A stretch of 64,000 nt of DNA from Mesorhizobium sp. M4B.F.Ca.ET.058.02.1.1 (lineage in GTDB: Bacteria; Pseudomonadota; Alphaproteobacteria; Rhizobiales; Rhizobiaceae), in the NCBI RefSeq assembly GCF_003952505.1, contig NZ_CP034450.1:3782001-3846000 (forward strand), given 5' to 3'. The notes beneath the pieces were generated by a model that was not told where the DNA came from, made no database searches, and worked only from the letters and a program-made list of their open reading frames with translations. The position numbers and the translations under genes were made by a program. The first letter of the stretch is position 1, and every line of letters starts with the position of its first letter. This document shows positions 17,975 through 30,133 of this stretch, one piece after another.

Positions 17975-18892
17975 ATGACGTTCAGACAAAGGAAAAATAC
18001 CGCCGCGATCCCGCGCACCGTGCCCTCCTTCGAGCATATCGTCACCGAAGCGAGCGACAGTTTCCTATGGCGTCTGGACGACTATCCGTGGGAACGCAAT
18101 GTCTGGAACTTCCATCCGGAATACGAAATCCATTTGCTCAGGAAATCGTCGGGCGTGGCGCTGGTGGGCGATCATATCGGCGAGTTCGGGCCGGGTTACC
18201 TGGCGATCGTCGGCGGTGGCCTGCCGCATGACTGGGTGACCGCCGTGCAGCCCGGCGAGCTGATCGAAGGGCGCGATATCGTGCTGCAGTTCGATCCGCA
18301 GCGGCTGCGCGGCTCGGCGGGCCTGCTGCCGGAGCTGCGCGAGTTGGAGCCGTTCCTGGAGCGGTCGCTGCGCGGCATGGTCTTCCACGGACAGACGGCA
18401 ATCGACGGCGCCGCGCTGCTGGAACGGATGGGCACGGTGCACGGGCTGCCACGGCTCTGCCTGTTCCTCGAGCTGGTCGACCTCTTGGCCAGCACCGATG
18501 AATACGAGCTGTTGTCGTCGCCCGATTTCTCGCCGCTGCTCGACGCCCAATCGCTCGACATCATCCAGCGCACGCTGACCTATCTGTTCCAGCACTTCGC
18601 CGAGGACCTGAAGCTGCCGGATGTGGCGGAGCTGGCCGGGATGAGCGAAAGCACATTCTCGCGCTTCTTCCAGAAGAACACAGGCAACAGCTTCAGCGAC
18701 CACCTGGCCAAGCTCAGGCTCTGGCAAGCCTGCAAGCTGCTTTCCGACACCGAGATCCCGATCACCGATATCTGCTTCCAGGTCGGCTACATGAACATCT
18801 CCAACTTTAACCGCGCCTTCCTGCGCAAGCACAAGATGACGCCGTCATCCTACCGCAAGCTGTCGCGGCATCGGCTGGCGATGCGGGCCTGA
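17975..18892 (+). CDS. AraC-family transcriptional regulator
   Basis: A 305-residue regulator; the start at 17975 is fixed by GGGAGGAA 5 nt upstream. The N-terminal part (about residues 25-170) is a cupin-like sensor domain (WNFHPEYEIHLLRKSSG, GLPHDWV). The C-terminal 100 residues hold the two HTH motifs: LPDVAELAGMSESTFSRFFQ and ITDICFQVGYMNISNFNRAF, ending with the typical KHKMTPSSYRK. It lies 240 nt upstream of the sugar/polyol importer at 19133 in the same orientation and is its probable activator, responding to the imported sugar or polyol. Confidence 0.9.
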   Translation: MTFRQRKNTAAIPRTVPSFEHIVTEASDSFLWRLDDYPWERNVWNFHPEYEIHLLRKSSGVALVGDHIGEFGPGYLAIVGGGLPHDWVTAVQPGELIEGRDIVLQFDPQRLRGSAGLLPELRELEPFLERSLRGMVFHGQTAIDGAALLERMGTVHGLPRLCLFLELVDLLASTDEYELLSSPDFSPLLDAQSLDIIQRTLTYLFQHFAEDLKLPDVAELAGMSESTFSRFFQKNTGNSFSDHLAKLRLWQACKLLSDTEIPITDICFQVGYMNISNFNRAFLRKHKMTPSSYRKLSRHRLAMRA

Positions 18893-19132
18893 TCCGGTCG
18901 AGAACCGACTCCCAAAACAGCACTGATACTCGTGTGCCAAGTCTGTCCCGCCTTGGTGGTTTTTTGCGCCGCACAATGCATAAAAGTACAGGTTTGCTGC
19001 AACGGGGCTTCTAGCGTGCCCCTTTGCAACTCCTCATTTTGGCGACGGGTGGCAAGTTGCTCGGGCGACGGTGAGGGTCGCTTAGCCCGAGGACAGCCGC
19101 TTCCCGCGACGATTCCTGGAGGAGAAAAACCA

Positions 19133-20407
19133 ATGAAATCAACTCGGCTCGCTGCCAGCCTGGGCGCAGCTTTCGTGCTTACCGCATCCGCTTCAACGAT
19201 GGCGCTGGCACAGGCGCCGGTCTGCTCGGCGCCGGTCAAGGTGCTGGCGCAGCCGCGCGACGGACTGACGCTGCTGGAGGACTCCAAGGACGAGTTCAAG
19301 AAGCTCTCCGGCGCCGGCTTCCAGATCGACTACCTCAACGAGAACGACCGCCGGGCAAAGTCGCGCGCCGATGCGTCCACCGTCGGCAACTACAACGTCT
19401 ACTATGTCGACGAAGCCAATGTCGCGCTGTTCGCGTCGTCCGGCTGGATCGCGCCGCTCGCCGATTATTATCCGGCCGAATACGACTTCGCCGACTTCGA
19501 TCCGGGCCGGCAGAAGGTCGCCACCTATGACGGCAAGGTCTGGTTCGCGCCGCTGACCGGCGGCGGCGACCTGATGGTCTATCGCAAGGACATTCTGGAG
19601 GCCGCCGGCATCCAGCCGCCGAAGACACTGGACGATCTGCTCGCCGACGTGCCGAAGCTGACCAATGCCGACAAAGGCATGTACGGCATCGCGCTGCGCG
19701 GCGCGCGCGGCTCGGGCGCCAATGTCTGGCGCTGGATGCCCTACTTCAAGGCCTATGGCGGCAAGTGGTTCGACGGCGACAAGCCGGCTTTCAATTCGGA
19801 CGCCGCGGTCAAGGCGACCGAGACCTACCTCAAGCTGTTCAAGGATTCGGCGCCCGGCACGCAGACCGGCAGCTGGGATGAATCGACCGGCGCCTTCCTC
19901 TCCGGCCAGGTCGCTATCCTCGTCGAATCGACGCCGCTGTCGGGCATGGCGGTCGATCCGAAAACCTCGCAGGTGGTCGGCAAGGTCGGCTTCCTGCCGC
20001 CGCCCGCGCCACTGCCTGGCGGCGGCTACGGCCATGGCCTCGCCATCGCGACGAAGGCCAATCCGGACGACGCCTCGAAGAAGTGCGCCGGCTTGTTCGT
20101 CGCCTGGGCGACATCGAAGGAGAACGAGAAGCGCCGGCTCGACGCGCACCAGTTCGGCGAGCTCAACCGCACCAGCATCCTGTCCAGCAAGGAATTCGCC
20201 GACATCTACGGCGCCGATCTCGGCCAGGCGCTGGCCGAAACCGGCAAGGTGACGGCGGTGAACTTCTGGCAGGATCCGCGCTGGCCGGATCTCGGCGACC
20301 GCTGGGGCATCATCCTCGAAGAGCTGGTCACCGGCACGCGAACCGACATCAAGGGCAGCCTCAACGAGCTCGAGGCCTACGCCAACGAGCTGGTGAAGAA
20401 GAAGTAG
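19133..20407 (+). CDS. Sugar/polyol ABC transporter substrate-binding protein (SBP_bac_1)
   Basis: A 424-residue protein; TGGAGGAG before ATG at 19133 fixes the start. A Sec signal peptide ends near MALA-QAP (about residue 25). The body is a type I SBP_bac_1 carbohydrate-binding fold (VWFAPLTGGGDLMVYRKDIL, GSWDESTGAFLSGQVAI). It is the first gene of a five-gene set with two permeases, a polyol dehydrogenase and an ATPase, so the ligand is probably a sugar alcohol. A large inverted repeat follows the stop, as expected for a binding protein made in excess. Confidence 0.88.
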   Translation: MKSTRLAASLGAAFVLTASASTMALAQAPVCSAPVKVLAQPRDGLTLLEDSKDEFKKLSGAGFQIDYLNENDRRAKSRADASTVGNYNVYYVDEANVALFASSGWIAPLADYYPAEYDFADFDPGRQKVATYDGKVWFAPLTGGGDLMVYRKDILEAAGIQPPKTLDDLLADVPKLTNADKGMYGIALRGARGSGANVWRWMPYFKAYGGKWFDGDKPAFNSDAAVKATETYLKLFKDSAPGTQTGSWDESTGAFLSGQVAILVESTPLSGMAVDPKTSQVVGKVGFLPPPAPLPGGGYGHGLAIATKANPDDASKKCAGLFVAWATSKENEKRRLDAHQFGELNRTSILSSKEFADIYGADLGQALAETGKVTAVNFWQDPRWPDLGDRWGIILEELVTGTRTDIKGSLNELEAYANELVKKK

Positions 20408-20416
20408 TCCTCCCGT

Positions 20417-20469
20417 CCGCGGCGCGCGGTCCACGGCATTCGCCGAAATGCCGGACCTGCGCGCCGCGG
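20417..20469 (+). terminator. Large intergenic stem-loop after the binding-protein gene
   Basis: Outer arms CCGCGGCGCGC (from 20417) and GCGCGCCGCGG (to 20469), inner arms GGCATT (20435-20440) and AATGCC (20447-20452), and GGTCC/GGACC between them form a nested hairpin over about 53 nt. No T-run follows. It probably stabilises the upstream mRNA and lowers permease expression. Confidence 0.55.
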
Positions 20470-20514
20470 GTTCTTCAGACCCGCCAACACCCGAAAGGCC
20501 CGCGAGGATAGGCC

Positions 20515-21381
20515 ATGCGCCGACGCTCTTCCCTGCCCGTCACATTTCTTGTCCCGACGCTCGCCATCCTGCTGGTGCTGTCGATGGTGCCGACGCTCTA
20601 CGCCATCGTCATCGCCCTGCAGAACCGCGAGCTGAGTTCGCCGGGCTATTCCTGGGTGTGGTTCTCGAATTTCGCCGAGCTTTTCCTCGACCGCCGCTTC
20701 CTCAACGCCGTCTGGGTCTCGGTCAAATGGGAGATCGTCACCGTCGTGGCGACCATGGTGGTTGCGATCGGGCTCGGCGTGCTGATGTTCGAAGTGGCGT
20801 CGCCGCGGCTGCGCAACATCTATTGCCTGCTGTTCATCATCCCGGTGCTTTTGCCGCGTGTCTCGGCGGCCTTCGTGTGGAAGTTCGCCTACCATCCGCT
20901 CTATGGCATCGCCACCTATCCCTACCGGCTGGTCACCGGCGGACTGATCTTCGATCCGCTCTCCAAGGCCTCGACCGCGCTGTTCGCAGTCGCCTCGGTC
21001 GATGTCTGGCAATGGGGGCTGTTCTTCGCCGTCATCATACTGAAGTTGCTTGAAACCTTGCCGCCGCAGCCGATCGAGGCGGCGCGGCTCGACCATGCCA
21101 AGCGCTGGCAGATCCACACCTATGTGACGCTGCCGATGCTCAAGGCGCCGCTGATCAGCCTGATGTTCGTCAAGATGATCGAGTCGCTGCGCTCCTTCGA
21201 CCTGATCTATGTGATGACGCGCGGCGGGCCGGGCGTCGCGACCGAGACGCTCGATATGTATGCCTTCTCGCAAGGCTTCATCGAGTCCGGCAAAGTCTCC
21301 TACGCCTCGGCGATGGCCGTGCTGATGATGATCGCCACGGTCATCACCTTCACGCTGCTGTGGAAGCGGGTGCAGGCATGA
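20515..21381 (+). CDS. Carbohydrate ABC transporter permease, MalF/UgpA-type
   Basis: A 288-residue permease with six spans (VTFLVPTLAILLVLSMVPTLYA at the N-terminus). The EAA-loop region is IEAARLDHAKRWQIHTYVTLP near residue 187, followed by LRSFDLIYVMTRGGPGVATET, a signature of the MalF-class sugar permeases. It pairs with the next permease (ATGA overlap). Neighbouring genes point to a polyol such as xylitol, sorbitol or a pentitol as substrate. Confidence 0.9.
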   Translation: MRRRSSLPVTFLVPTLAILLVLSMVPTLYAIVIALQNRELSSPGYSWVWFSNFAELFLDRRFLNAVWVSVKWEIVTVVATMVVAIGLGVLMFEVASPRLRNIYCLLFIIPVLLPRVSAAFVWKFAYHPLYGIATYPYRLVTGGLIFDPLSKASTALFAVASVDVWQWGLFFAVIILKLLETLPPQPIEAARLDHAKRWQIHTYVTLPMLKAPLISLMFVKMIESLRSFDLIYVMTRGGPGVATETLDMYAFSQGFIESGKVSYASAMAVLMMIATVITFTLLWKRVQA

Positions 21382-22205
21382 AGCAATATCGGATAAGACC
21401 GGGCCGCCTGATCGCCAAGGCCATCCTGGCGCTGGCCGGATTCCTCGCCGTGTTTCCGCTCGTCTGGACGGCGCTCAATGCGCTGAAGAACAATGTCGAC
21501 ATCATCACGCGGGTGCCGCGCCTGGTGTTCACGCCGACGCTTGCCAACATCGCCTACATTCTCGGCCGCGACAGCGTCTTGACCGGGCTCTACAACTCGG
21601 TCGTGGCCTGCGGTGCGGCGGTGCTGATCGGCATCGTGCTCGCCCTGCCGGCGGCCTATGCGGTGGCGCGCTATCCCAACCGCTTCGCCGGCGACATCCA
21701 GTTCTTCGTCTTGTCGCTGCGCTTCCTGCCGCCGGTGGCGGTGGCGATTCCGCTGATGGTGATCTGGCTGCAGGTCGGGTTCTACGACACGCTGCCGGCA
21801 TTGATCGTCACCTATTCGCAGCTCACCATCTCGGTGATCATGTGGCTCGCCATTCCGGCCTTCCAAAGCGTGCCGAAGGAGATCGAAGAAGCGGCCTTCG
21901 TCGACGGCTACGGCGCCTATTCGGTGTTCTGGCGCATCGCGCTGCCGGTCGCCGCGCGCTCGCTCGCCGGCGCCATCGCGTTCAGCTTCGTGCTGGTCTG
22001 GAACGAGTTCCTGATCGCGCTGATGCTGTCCAGCTCCAACGCCAAGACGCTGCCGATCGTCGCTTCGGAACTGTCGCAGCAAGGCATGAACGTGCCGTGG
22101 GGCATCCTCAACGCCTCGGTCGTGTTGCTGTCGCTGCCGCCGCTGCTGTTCCTCGGCGTGCTCAGCGGCTTCCTGAATTCCGTTTTCCGGCAAAAGAAGA
22201 CTTGA
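21378..22205 (+). CDS. Carbohydrate ABC transporter permease, MalG/UgpE-type
   Basis: A 275-residue permease, start ATG at 21378 overlapping the preceding stop. MalG-class features are FPLVWTALNALKNNVDIIT near the N-terminus, LRFLPPVAVAIPLMVIWLQ in the middle, and the EAA loop EEAAFVDGYGAYSVFWRIALP near residue 172. Six membrane spans are visible. It forms the pore with the upstream permease, followed 15 nt later by the dehydrogenase gene. Confidence 0.9.
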   Translation: MKQYRIRPGRLIAKAILALAGFLAVFPLVWTALNALKNNVDIITRVPRLVFTPTLANIAYILGRDSVLTGLYNSVVACGAAVLIGIVLALPAAYAVARYPNRFAGDIQFFVLSLRFLPPVAVAIPLMVIWLQVGFYDTLPALIVTYSQLTISVIMWLAIPAFQSVPKEIEEAAFVDGYGAYSVFWRIALPVAARSLAGAIAFSFVLVWNEFLIALMLSSSNAKTLPIVASELSQQGMNVPWGILNASVVLLSLPPLLFLGVLSGFLNSVFRQKKT

Positions 22206-22220
22206 TGCGAGGATTACCCG

Positions 22221-23267
22221 ATGCAGGCACTGGTACTTGAGAAAAAGGGCGAACTGTCGCTGCGCGAGATCGCGCTGCCGCTCGACGTCGGACCGGACGA
22301 CGTCAGGATCGCCATTCACACCGTCGGCGTCTGCGGCAGCGACGTGCATTACTACACGCACGGCGCCATCGGCAGCTACATCGTGCGCCAGCCCATGGTG
22401 CTCGGCCATGAGGCGTCAGGCACGATCGTCGAGGTCGGCGCCAACGTCGCGAGCCTGAAGGTCGGCGACCGCGTCTGCATGGAGCCCGGCGTGCCGAACC
22501 TGTCGTCGCGCGCGACGAAGCTCGGCATCTACAATGTCGATCCGGACGTGCGTTTCTGGGCGACGCCGCCGGTGCATGGCGTGCTTGCGCCTTTCGCAGT
22601 GCATCCGGCGGCCTTCACCTACAGGCTGCCGGACAATGTCTCCTTCGCCGAAGGCGCCATGGTCGAGCCCTTCGCCATCGGCATGCAGGCAGCGGCGCGG
22701 GCGCGCATCGTGCCCGGCGATGTCGCCGTTGTCGTCGGCTGCGGTCCGATCGGCATCATGATCGCGCTTGCCGCATTGGCCGGCGGTTGCTCGAAGGTGC
22801 TGATCTCCGATTTCTCGGCGCCCAAGCTGAAGATCGCCGCGCAGTATCAAGGCATCATGCCGGTCAATATCGGCGAGCAGTCGCTGGTCGACGCCGTCGC
22901 GGCCGCGACCGGCGGTTGGGGCGCCGACATCGTATTCGAAGCCAGCGGCAACCCGAAGGCCTTCGCCAATTTGTTCGACATCGTGCGGCCAGGCGGCGCG
23001 GTGGTGCTGGTCGGACTGCCGGTGGAACCGGTCAGCCTCGACGTGCCGGCGGCGATCTCGAAGGAGGCGCGCATCGAGACGGTGTTCCGCTACGCCAACA
23101 TCTTCGACCGCGCCCTGCAGTTGATCGCTTCCGGCAAGGTCGACCTCAAGCCGCTGATCACCGGCACCTATGATTTCTTAGACAGCATCAAGGCGTTCGA
23201 GCGGGCGGCGGCAGGCAAACCGCAGGACGTCAAGCTGCAGATCCTGCTTACCGGCGAGAAGGGCTGA
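22221..23267 (+). CDS. Zinc-dependent polyol dehydrogenase (xylitol/sorbitol type, MDR superfamily)
   Basis: A 348-residue NAD(P)-dependent medium-chain dehydrogenase resembling xylitol dehydrogenase (D-xylulose reductase) and sorbitol dehydrogenase. Catalytic zinc ligands Cys38 ([10 protein letters not shown]), His63-Glu64 (LGHEASG) and Glu149 are present, as is the Rossmann motif [10 protein letters not shown] near residue 171. The structural-zinc loop (about residues 92-105, [15 protein letters not shown]) has none of the four usual cysteines, a trait shared in part with animal sorbitol dehydrogenases. It oxidises the imported polyol to a ketose in the cytosol. It lies between the permease and ATPase genes of the same operon. 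Confidence 0.88.
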   Translation: MQALVLEKKGELSLREIALPLDVGPDDVRIAIHTVGVCGSDVHYYTHGAIGSYIVRQPMVLGHEASGTIVEVGANVASLKVGDRVCMEPGVPNLSSRATKLGIYNVDPDVRFWATPPVHGVLAPFAVHPAAFTYRLPDNVSFAEGAMVEPFAIGMQAAARARIVPGDVAVVVGCGPIGIMIALAALAGGCSKVLISDFSAPKLKIAAQYQGIMPVNIGEQSLVDAVAAATGGWGADIVFEASGNPKAFANLFDIVRPGGAVVLVGLPVEPVSLDVPAAISKEARIETVFRYANIFDRALQLIASGKVDLKPLITGTYDFLDSIKAFERAAAGKPQDVKLQILLTGEKG

Positions 23268-23269
23268 TC

Positions 23270-24379
23270 ATGTCCGCAATCGTCTGCTCCCATGTCGACA
23301 AGGCCTATGGCGCAACCACCGTCATCCGCGACCTCAACCTCAGCATTGAGGAGCATGAATTCGTCGTGTTCCTGGGGCCGTCCGGCTGCGGCAAGTCCAC
23401 GCTGCTCAGGATGCTCGCCGGGCTGGAGGACATCACTGGCGGCGAGGTGTCGATCGGCGGCAAGGTGGTCAACGACCTCGAGCCCGGCGACCGCGGCATC
23501 GCCATGGTGTTCCAGAACTACGCGCTCTATCCGCACATGACGATCTTCGACAACATCGCCTTCGGGCTCAGGCGACAGAAAGTGGCGGCGGCCGAGATCA
23601 GGAAACGGGTCGAGGCGGTTGCCAGCACGCTTGGGCTGGAACCCTATCTCGGCCGCAAGCCGACCGAGCTCTCCGGCGGCCAGCAGCAGCGCGTGGCAAT
23701 CGCACGCGCGATGATCAAGACGCCCAAGGTGTTCCTGTTCGACGAGCCCCTGTCCAACCTCGATGCCAAGCTGCGCAATCACATGCGCATCGAGATCGCA
23801 AGGCTGCACCAGTCGTTGAAGACGACGACGGTCTACGTCACCCACGACCAGCTCGAGGCGATGACGCTGGCCGACCGCATCGTGCTGCTCAAGGACGGCG
23901 TCATCGAGCAGGTCGGCTCGCCAGCCGAGATCTATCGCCGGCCGGACAATCTGTTCGTGGCCGGCTTCATCGGCACGCCGAACATGAATTTCGTCGAGGT
24001 GGCGATCGGCCGGGCCGGAAATGGCTGGACGCTGACCGGCGCCGGAACGGTACTTTCAATAGACGGCTCGGGTTTCCATCTCCAGCACGGTGATCGCGCC
24101 ATGCTCGGCATCCGGCCTCCCGACCTGAAGACGGCCGGCGCCGATGGCCGGAGCCTCTTGCAGGGCACCGCCGATCTCATCGAATTCCATGGTAACGACG
24201 CGCTGGTGACGTTCGGCTCTGGCGGCAGGGAGATCAGCGCGCTGGTGCCGGCCCGCGAATGCCCGGCCTTGCGCACGCCGGTCCGCTACACATTCGACGA
24301 GGAAAGCATCCACCTCTTCGACGCGACTTCGGGCGCATCGCTACGCAAGCCGGAACGAAACGGCAGCCTGCTCAGCTGA
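23270..24379 (+). CDS. Sugar/polyol ABC transporter ATP-binding protein (MalK/UgpC/SmoK-type)
   Basis: A 369-residue ATPase starting 3 nt after the dehydrogenase stop. It has Walker [10 protein letters not shown], signature [15 protein letters not shown], Walker [18 protein letters not shown] and H-loop [15 protein letters not shown]-terminal regulatory TOBE/OB domain (about 240-350) is typical of carbohydrate importers. It completes the ABC system begun at 19133. Its 3' end overlaps the convergent FGGY kinase gene by 8 nt, so the two operons run directly into each other without an intergenic terminator. Confidence 0.9.
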   Translation: MSAIVCSHVDKAYGATTVIRDLNLSIEEHEFVVFLGPSGCGKSTLLRMLAGLEDITGGEVSIGGKVVNDLEPGDRGIAMVFQNYALYPHMTIFDNIAFGLRRQKVAAAEIRKRVEAVASTLGLEPYLGRKPTELSGGQQQRVAIARAMIKTPKVFLFDEPLSNLDAKLRNHMRIEIARLHQSLKTTTVYVTHDQLEAMTLADRIVLLKDGVIEQVGSPAEIYRRPDNLFVAGFIGTPNMNFVEVAIGRAGNGWTLTGAGTVLSIDGSGFHLQHGDRAMLGIRPPDLKTAGADGRSLLQGTADLIEFHGNDALVTFGSGGREISALVPARECPALRTPVRYTFDEESIHLFDATSGASLRKPERNGSLLS

Positions 24380-25958
24380 TCGCGTCGAGCGCCTGCCGCT
24401 GCCGGTGCATCTCCAGGAAGATGCGGTAGTCGCGGTCGAATCGGGCGCCGGCCGCCGGATTGGCGGCGCGCTTCCTGCCGCCCTGCTGCATGGCGACGCA
24501 GGCCGCGTTGAGATCCGGGTAGAGCCCGGCGGCGGTGGCAGCCACCATGCCGGTGCCGAGCAAGACCGCCTCGTCGGCCAGCGGCTCGATGACCGTGCAG
24601 CCGGTCGCGTCGGCGTAGAGCTCCATCAGCAGCGGGTTCTTGGTGTGGCCACCGGTAACGTGCAGAGTGTCGATCAGGTAGCCGTTCTCGTTCAGCGCCT
24701 CCAGCACGTGACGCACGCCGAGCGCGATGCCGACGGCGGTGCGCCAGTAGAGCTTGCACAGGCTGTCGAAGGAAGAGTCGAGCGTCAGCCCGCTGACGAC
24801 ACCGACGGCGTGCGGGTCGGCCAGCGGCGAGCGGTTGCCATGGAAATCCGGCAGCACGTGCAGTCTCGCCGCCAATGCCTCGCCCTCGGCGGCGCGCAGT
24901 TCGGCGACTCGGCTGGCGATCTTCGCATGCATCGCTGTATTCGGCTCGCCACCGGCGCCATGCCAGCGGATGATGTGGTCGAGCAACGCGCCGGTCGCCG
25001 ACTGGCCGCCTTCCGACAGCCAGAGCGTCGGCAGCGCCGCGCCATAATATGGCCCCCACACGCCGGCGAAGGGCTGCGGGTCGGGCGACATCGCCATGAC
25101 GCAGGAAGAGGTGCCGGCGATCAGCGCCAGATGCCGGCTGATGTTCTTTTCGTCGCCGGCAAAGCCACCGAGGACGCCGAGCGCGCCGGCATAGGCGTCG
25201 ATGACGCCGGCGCCGACCCGGCATTTTTCGGTCAGGCCCAGCTCTGCCGCCGCTTGCGCCGTCAACGGGCCGATATCGGCGCCAACCGGACTGGCCTTTT
25301 CCGGCAAATTGCCGTGCTCGAACAGGTCGCCGAGGCCAACGGCCTCGAAGAAGTCGCGCCGCCAGCTTGTCTTCTCATGCGCCAGATAGGTCCACTTGGC
25401 GGTCAGCGTGCATTGCGAGCGAGCCAGCGAGCCGGTCGCCTTCCAGGTCAGGAAATCAGTGAGGTCGAACAGATAGCCGGCTTCGTTCCATGTTCCGGGC
25501 AAATGGCGCTTCAGCCACATGAGCTTGGGCGTCGCCATTTCCGGCGACATGACGCCGCCGATATAATCGAGGACGGCGTGGCCGCTCGCCGTGCATTCGT
25601 CGGCTTCGGCGATGGCGCGATGGTCGAGCCAGACGATGGTGTCCCAGCGCTTTTCGCCGGTGACCGAAACACTGAGTTGTTCGCTATCCCTGCCTCGCAC
25701 CACGAGCGAGCAGGTGGCGTCGAAGGAAATGCCGACGACATCATCGGCCGCGACCCCGGCCTTGGCGACGGCGGCGCGCACGGCCTTGCAGACGGCCGAC
25801 CAGATATCGCGCGAATCATGCTCGGCGTGATCGGCCTTGGGCTGATGCATGGCGATCGGATGATCGGCGCGCCCGAGCAGGGTGCCACGGGAGTCGAGAA
25901 TGCCCGCGCGGGCGCTCCCGGTGCCGACATCGACCGCGCAAACGAAACTGTTGGTCAA
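24372..25958 (-). CDS. FGGY-family carbohydrate kinase, D-ribulokinase (human FGGY/YDR109C) type
   Basis: A 528-residue kinase. The N-terminal phosphate-1 motif is AVDVGTGSARAGILD. GISFDATCSLVVRG, IVWLDHRA, IAGTSSCVMAMSPDP and LPDFHGNRSPLADP closely follow the eukaryotic FGGY/YDR109C D-ribulokinase subgroup rather than xylulokinase XylB. It should phosphorylate a ketopentose, probably D-ribulose, made by the dehydrogenases of the operon (smoS and mtlK types), feeding the pentose phosphate pathway. It is the last gene of the minus-strand polyol operon. Its start overlaps the HAD stop as ATGA. Substrate assignment is from remembered subgroup motifs, not alignment. Confidence 0.85.
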   Translation of the reverse strand: MTNSFVCAVDVGTGSARAGILDSRGTLLGRADHPIAMHQPKADHAEHDSRDIWSAVCKAVRAAVAKAGVAADDVVGISFDATCSLVVRGRDSEQLSVSVTGEKRWDTIVWLDHRAIAEADECTASGHAVLDYIGGVMSPEMATPKLMWLKRHLPGTWNEAGYLFDLTDFLTWKATGSLARSQCTLTAKWTYLAHEKTSWRRDFFEAVGLGDLFEHGNLPEKASPVGADIGPLTAQAAAELGLTEKCRVGAGVIDAYAGALGVLGGFAGDEKNISRHLALIAGTSSCVMAMSPDPQPFAGVWGPYYGAALPTLWLSEGGQSATGALLDHIIRWHGAGGEPNTAMHAKIASRVAELRAAEGEALAARLHVLPDFHGNRSPLADPHAVGVVSGLTLDSSFDSLCKLYWRTAVGIALGVRHVLEALNENGYLIDTLHVTGGHTKNPLLMELYADATGCTVIEPLADEAVLLGTGMVAATAAGLYPDLNAACVAMQQGGRKRAANPAAGARFDRDYRIFLEMHRQRQALDAIS

Positions 25959-26638
25959 GATGCTTTTACTCTCGCTCCCAGGCCTGCAATCAGATCGGGC
26001 AATTGCAGCATGTCAGCGAATATAAAGTCCGGTTCACTCGACGCAAGCCGCGCTTTCAAGGCGGGGTTGTCGGCATGCGAGCCGCCGGTGAAGGCAAAGA
26101 CCCGCATCCCCGCCGCGCGGGCCGCGGCGACGCCGGCCGGACTGTCCTCGATGACCAGGCATTTGCGCGGTTTTGCCCGCATGCTGGCGGCGGCATGGAG
26201 GAAAAGGTCCGGCGCCGGCTTGCCGCGCTTGACCATGGCGGCGCTGAACAAATGCGGCTCCATCAGCCCGAGCAGCCCGGTGACCTCGAGCGCGTAGCGG
26301 ATGCGCTCCAGCGTGCCGGAGGACGCGACACAAAAAGGCAGGCCAAGTTTCGGTAGCACCTCCTTGATGCCGGGGATCGGCTTCAATTCCTCACGGAACT
26401 TGCGCATCAGGTCGACGCGCATCGTGGTGAGGTGCTGGTCGCTGATCTCGAGCCCAAACTCGCTGCCGAGGATCTCGCGCACGCTCTTCATGCTCTTGCC
26501 GAGGAAGTGCTCGTAGGCGGCATCCTCCGAGACCATGCCGCCGGCGAGCGCGATCATGCCGAGCAGTGCCGAGACCGACAGCGCCTCGCTGTCGACCAGC
26601 ACGCCGTCACAGTCGAAGATGACCAGTTCAGGCGTCAT
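25955..26638 (-). CDS. HAD-superfamily sugar-phosphate phosphatase (beta-PGM/2-deoxyglucose-6-P phosphatase-like)
   Basis: A 227-residue HAD hydrolase starting MTPELVIFDCDGVLVDSE at 26638. Motif I is DCDGVLVDS, motif II CVASSG, the motif III lysine lies in VKRGKPAPDLFL, and motif IV is VIEDSPAGVAAA. It lies between the mannitol-type dehydrogenase and the FGGY kinase. It probably removes phosphate from non-metabolisable or excess polyol/sugar phosphates, a known housekeeping role of such HADs in sugar operons. The exact substrate cannot be read. A second HAD of similar type is at 35870. Confidence 0.85.
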   Translation of the reverse strand: MTPELVIFDCDGVLVDSEALSVSALLGMIALAGGMVSEDAAYEHFLGKSMKSVREILGSEFGLEISDQHLTTMRVDLMRKFREELKPIPGIKEVLPKLGLPFCVASSGTLERIRYALEVTGLLGLMEPHLFSAAMVKRGKPAPDLFLHAAASMRAKPRKCLVIEDSPAGVAAARAAGMRVFAFTGGSHADNPALKARLASSEPDFIFADMLQLPDLIAGLGARVKAS

Positions 26639-26658
26639 CCTGGCTGCTTCCGGCGGCT

Positions 26659-28136
<1,478 letters not shown>

Positions 28137-28309
28137 CTGCTTTACCCTTTGGCCGATACATGGCCTGACAATTCCCCCGATCCCTCGAGAGAAGGAGCGG
28201 CGGTGAGGGGCGGCATCTGCCTGCCAGCATTCTGCTGCCCCTCGCCTGCCCCGGCGGCGGCCTCTCCCCGGAGGCAGGGAGAGGCGCCTTCCCCCTCAAC
28301 TCATCCCCG

Positions 28310-29076
28310 TCAACTCATCCATTGGCCGCCATCGACATTGTAGGTCTGGGCGACGATGTATTCGGCCTCTTCGCTGGCCAGGAACACGGCCATGCCGGCG
28401 AGGTCTTCCGGCCTGCCCATGCGCCCATATGGCACGCCCTCACCAACCAGCCGCTTCTTCTCGCCCTTCGGCCGGTTCTCGTATCTGGCGAACAGCGCAT
28501 CGACCTGGTCCCACATGTCGCTGTCGACGACGCCGGGAGCGATGCCGTTGACGTTGATGCGGTGCTTGATCAGGTCGAGCCCGGCCGACTGGGTGAGCGA
28601 GATGACGGCGGCCTTGGTGGCGCAGTAGACCGCGACCAGCGGCTCGCCACGGCGGCCGGCCTGGCTTGCCATGTTGATGATCCGGCCGCCCTTGCCCCCG
28701 GCGATCATCGAACGGGCAGCCGCCTGCAGCATGAACAGCGTGCCGGCGACGTTGACCGAAAACAGCTTGTCGTAGCTCGCCCTGGTTATCTCGACGATCG
28801 GCGCGAGGTCGAAGATGGCGGCGTTGTTGATCAATATGTCGAGGCCGCCGGTCCTGGTCTCCACCGCTTTCACCGCCGCCTCGATGGAGGCCTGATCGGT
28901 GACGTCGAGCTTGACGGCGTAGGCCTTGTCGCCGATAGCGGCCGCCGTCCTTTCGGCGGCCGCCAGATCGATGTCGGCAACCGCCACTGTCGCACCCTCG
29001 CGCGCGTAGGCTTCGGCGAACGCCTTGCCGATGCCGCGCGCCGACCCGGTGATCAGCGCCGATTTGCCTTTGAGCC

Positions 29077-29080
<4 letters not shown>
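28310..29080 (-). CDS. smoS: Sorbitol/polyol dehydrogenase SmoS (short-chain dehydrogenase)
   Basis: A 256-residue SDR: cofactor motif [10 protein letters not shown] (residues 11-20), NNAA at 85-88, and catalytic Ser139, Tyr152, Lys156 (VYCATKAA). The sequence and its place directly after the smoK ATPase (4-nt overlap) match SmoS, L-iditol 2-dehydrogenase, which turns D-glucitol into D-fructose and often accepts galactitol or ribitol-like polyols. The start at 29080 needs no adjustment. The 173-nt gap to mtlK downstream holds a degenerate palindrome (AGAGAAGGAGCGG...) but no gene. Confidence 0.88.
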
Positions 29081-30081
<1,001 letters not shown>

Positions 30082-30133
30082 GGTTTCCTCCCCGAGGGAT
30101 TATTGTCCGTCGTCCGCCGCTTGCGGCGCCCTA

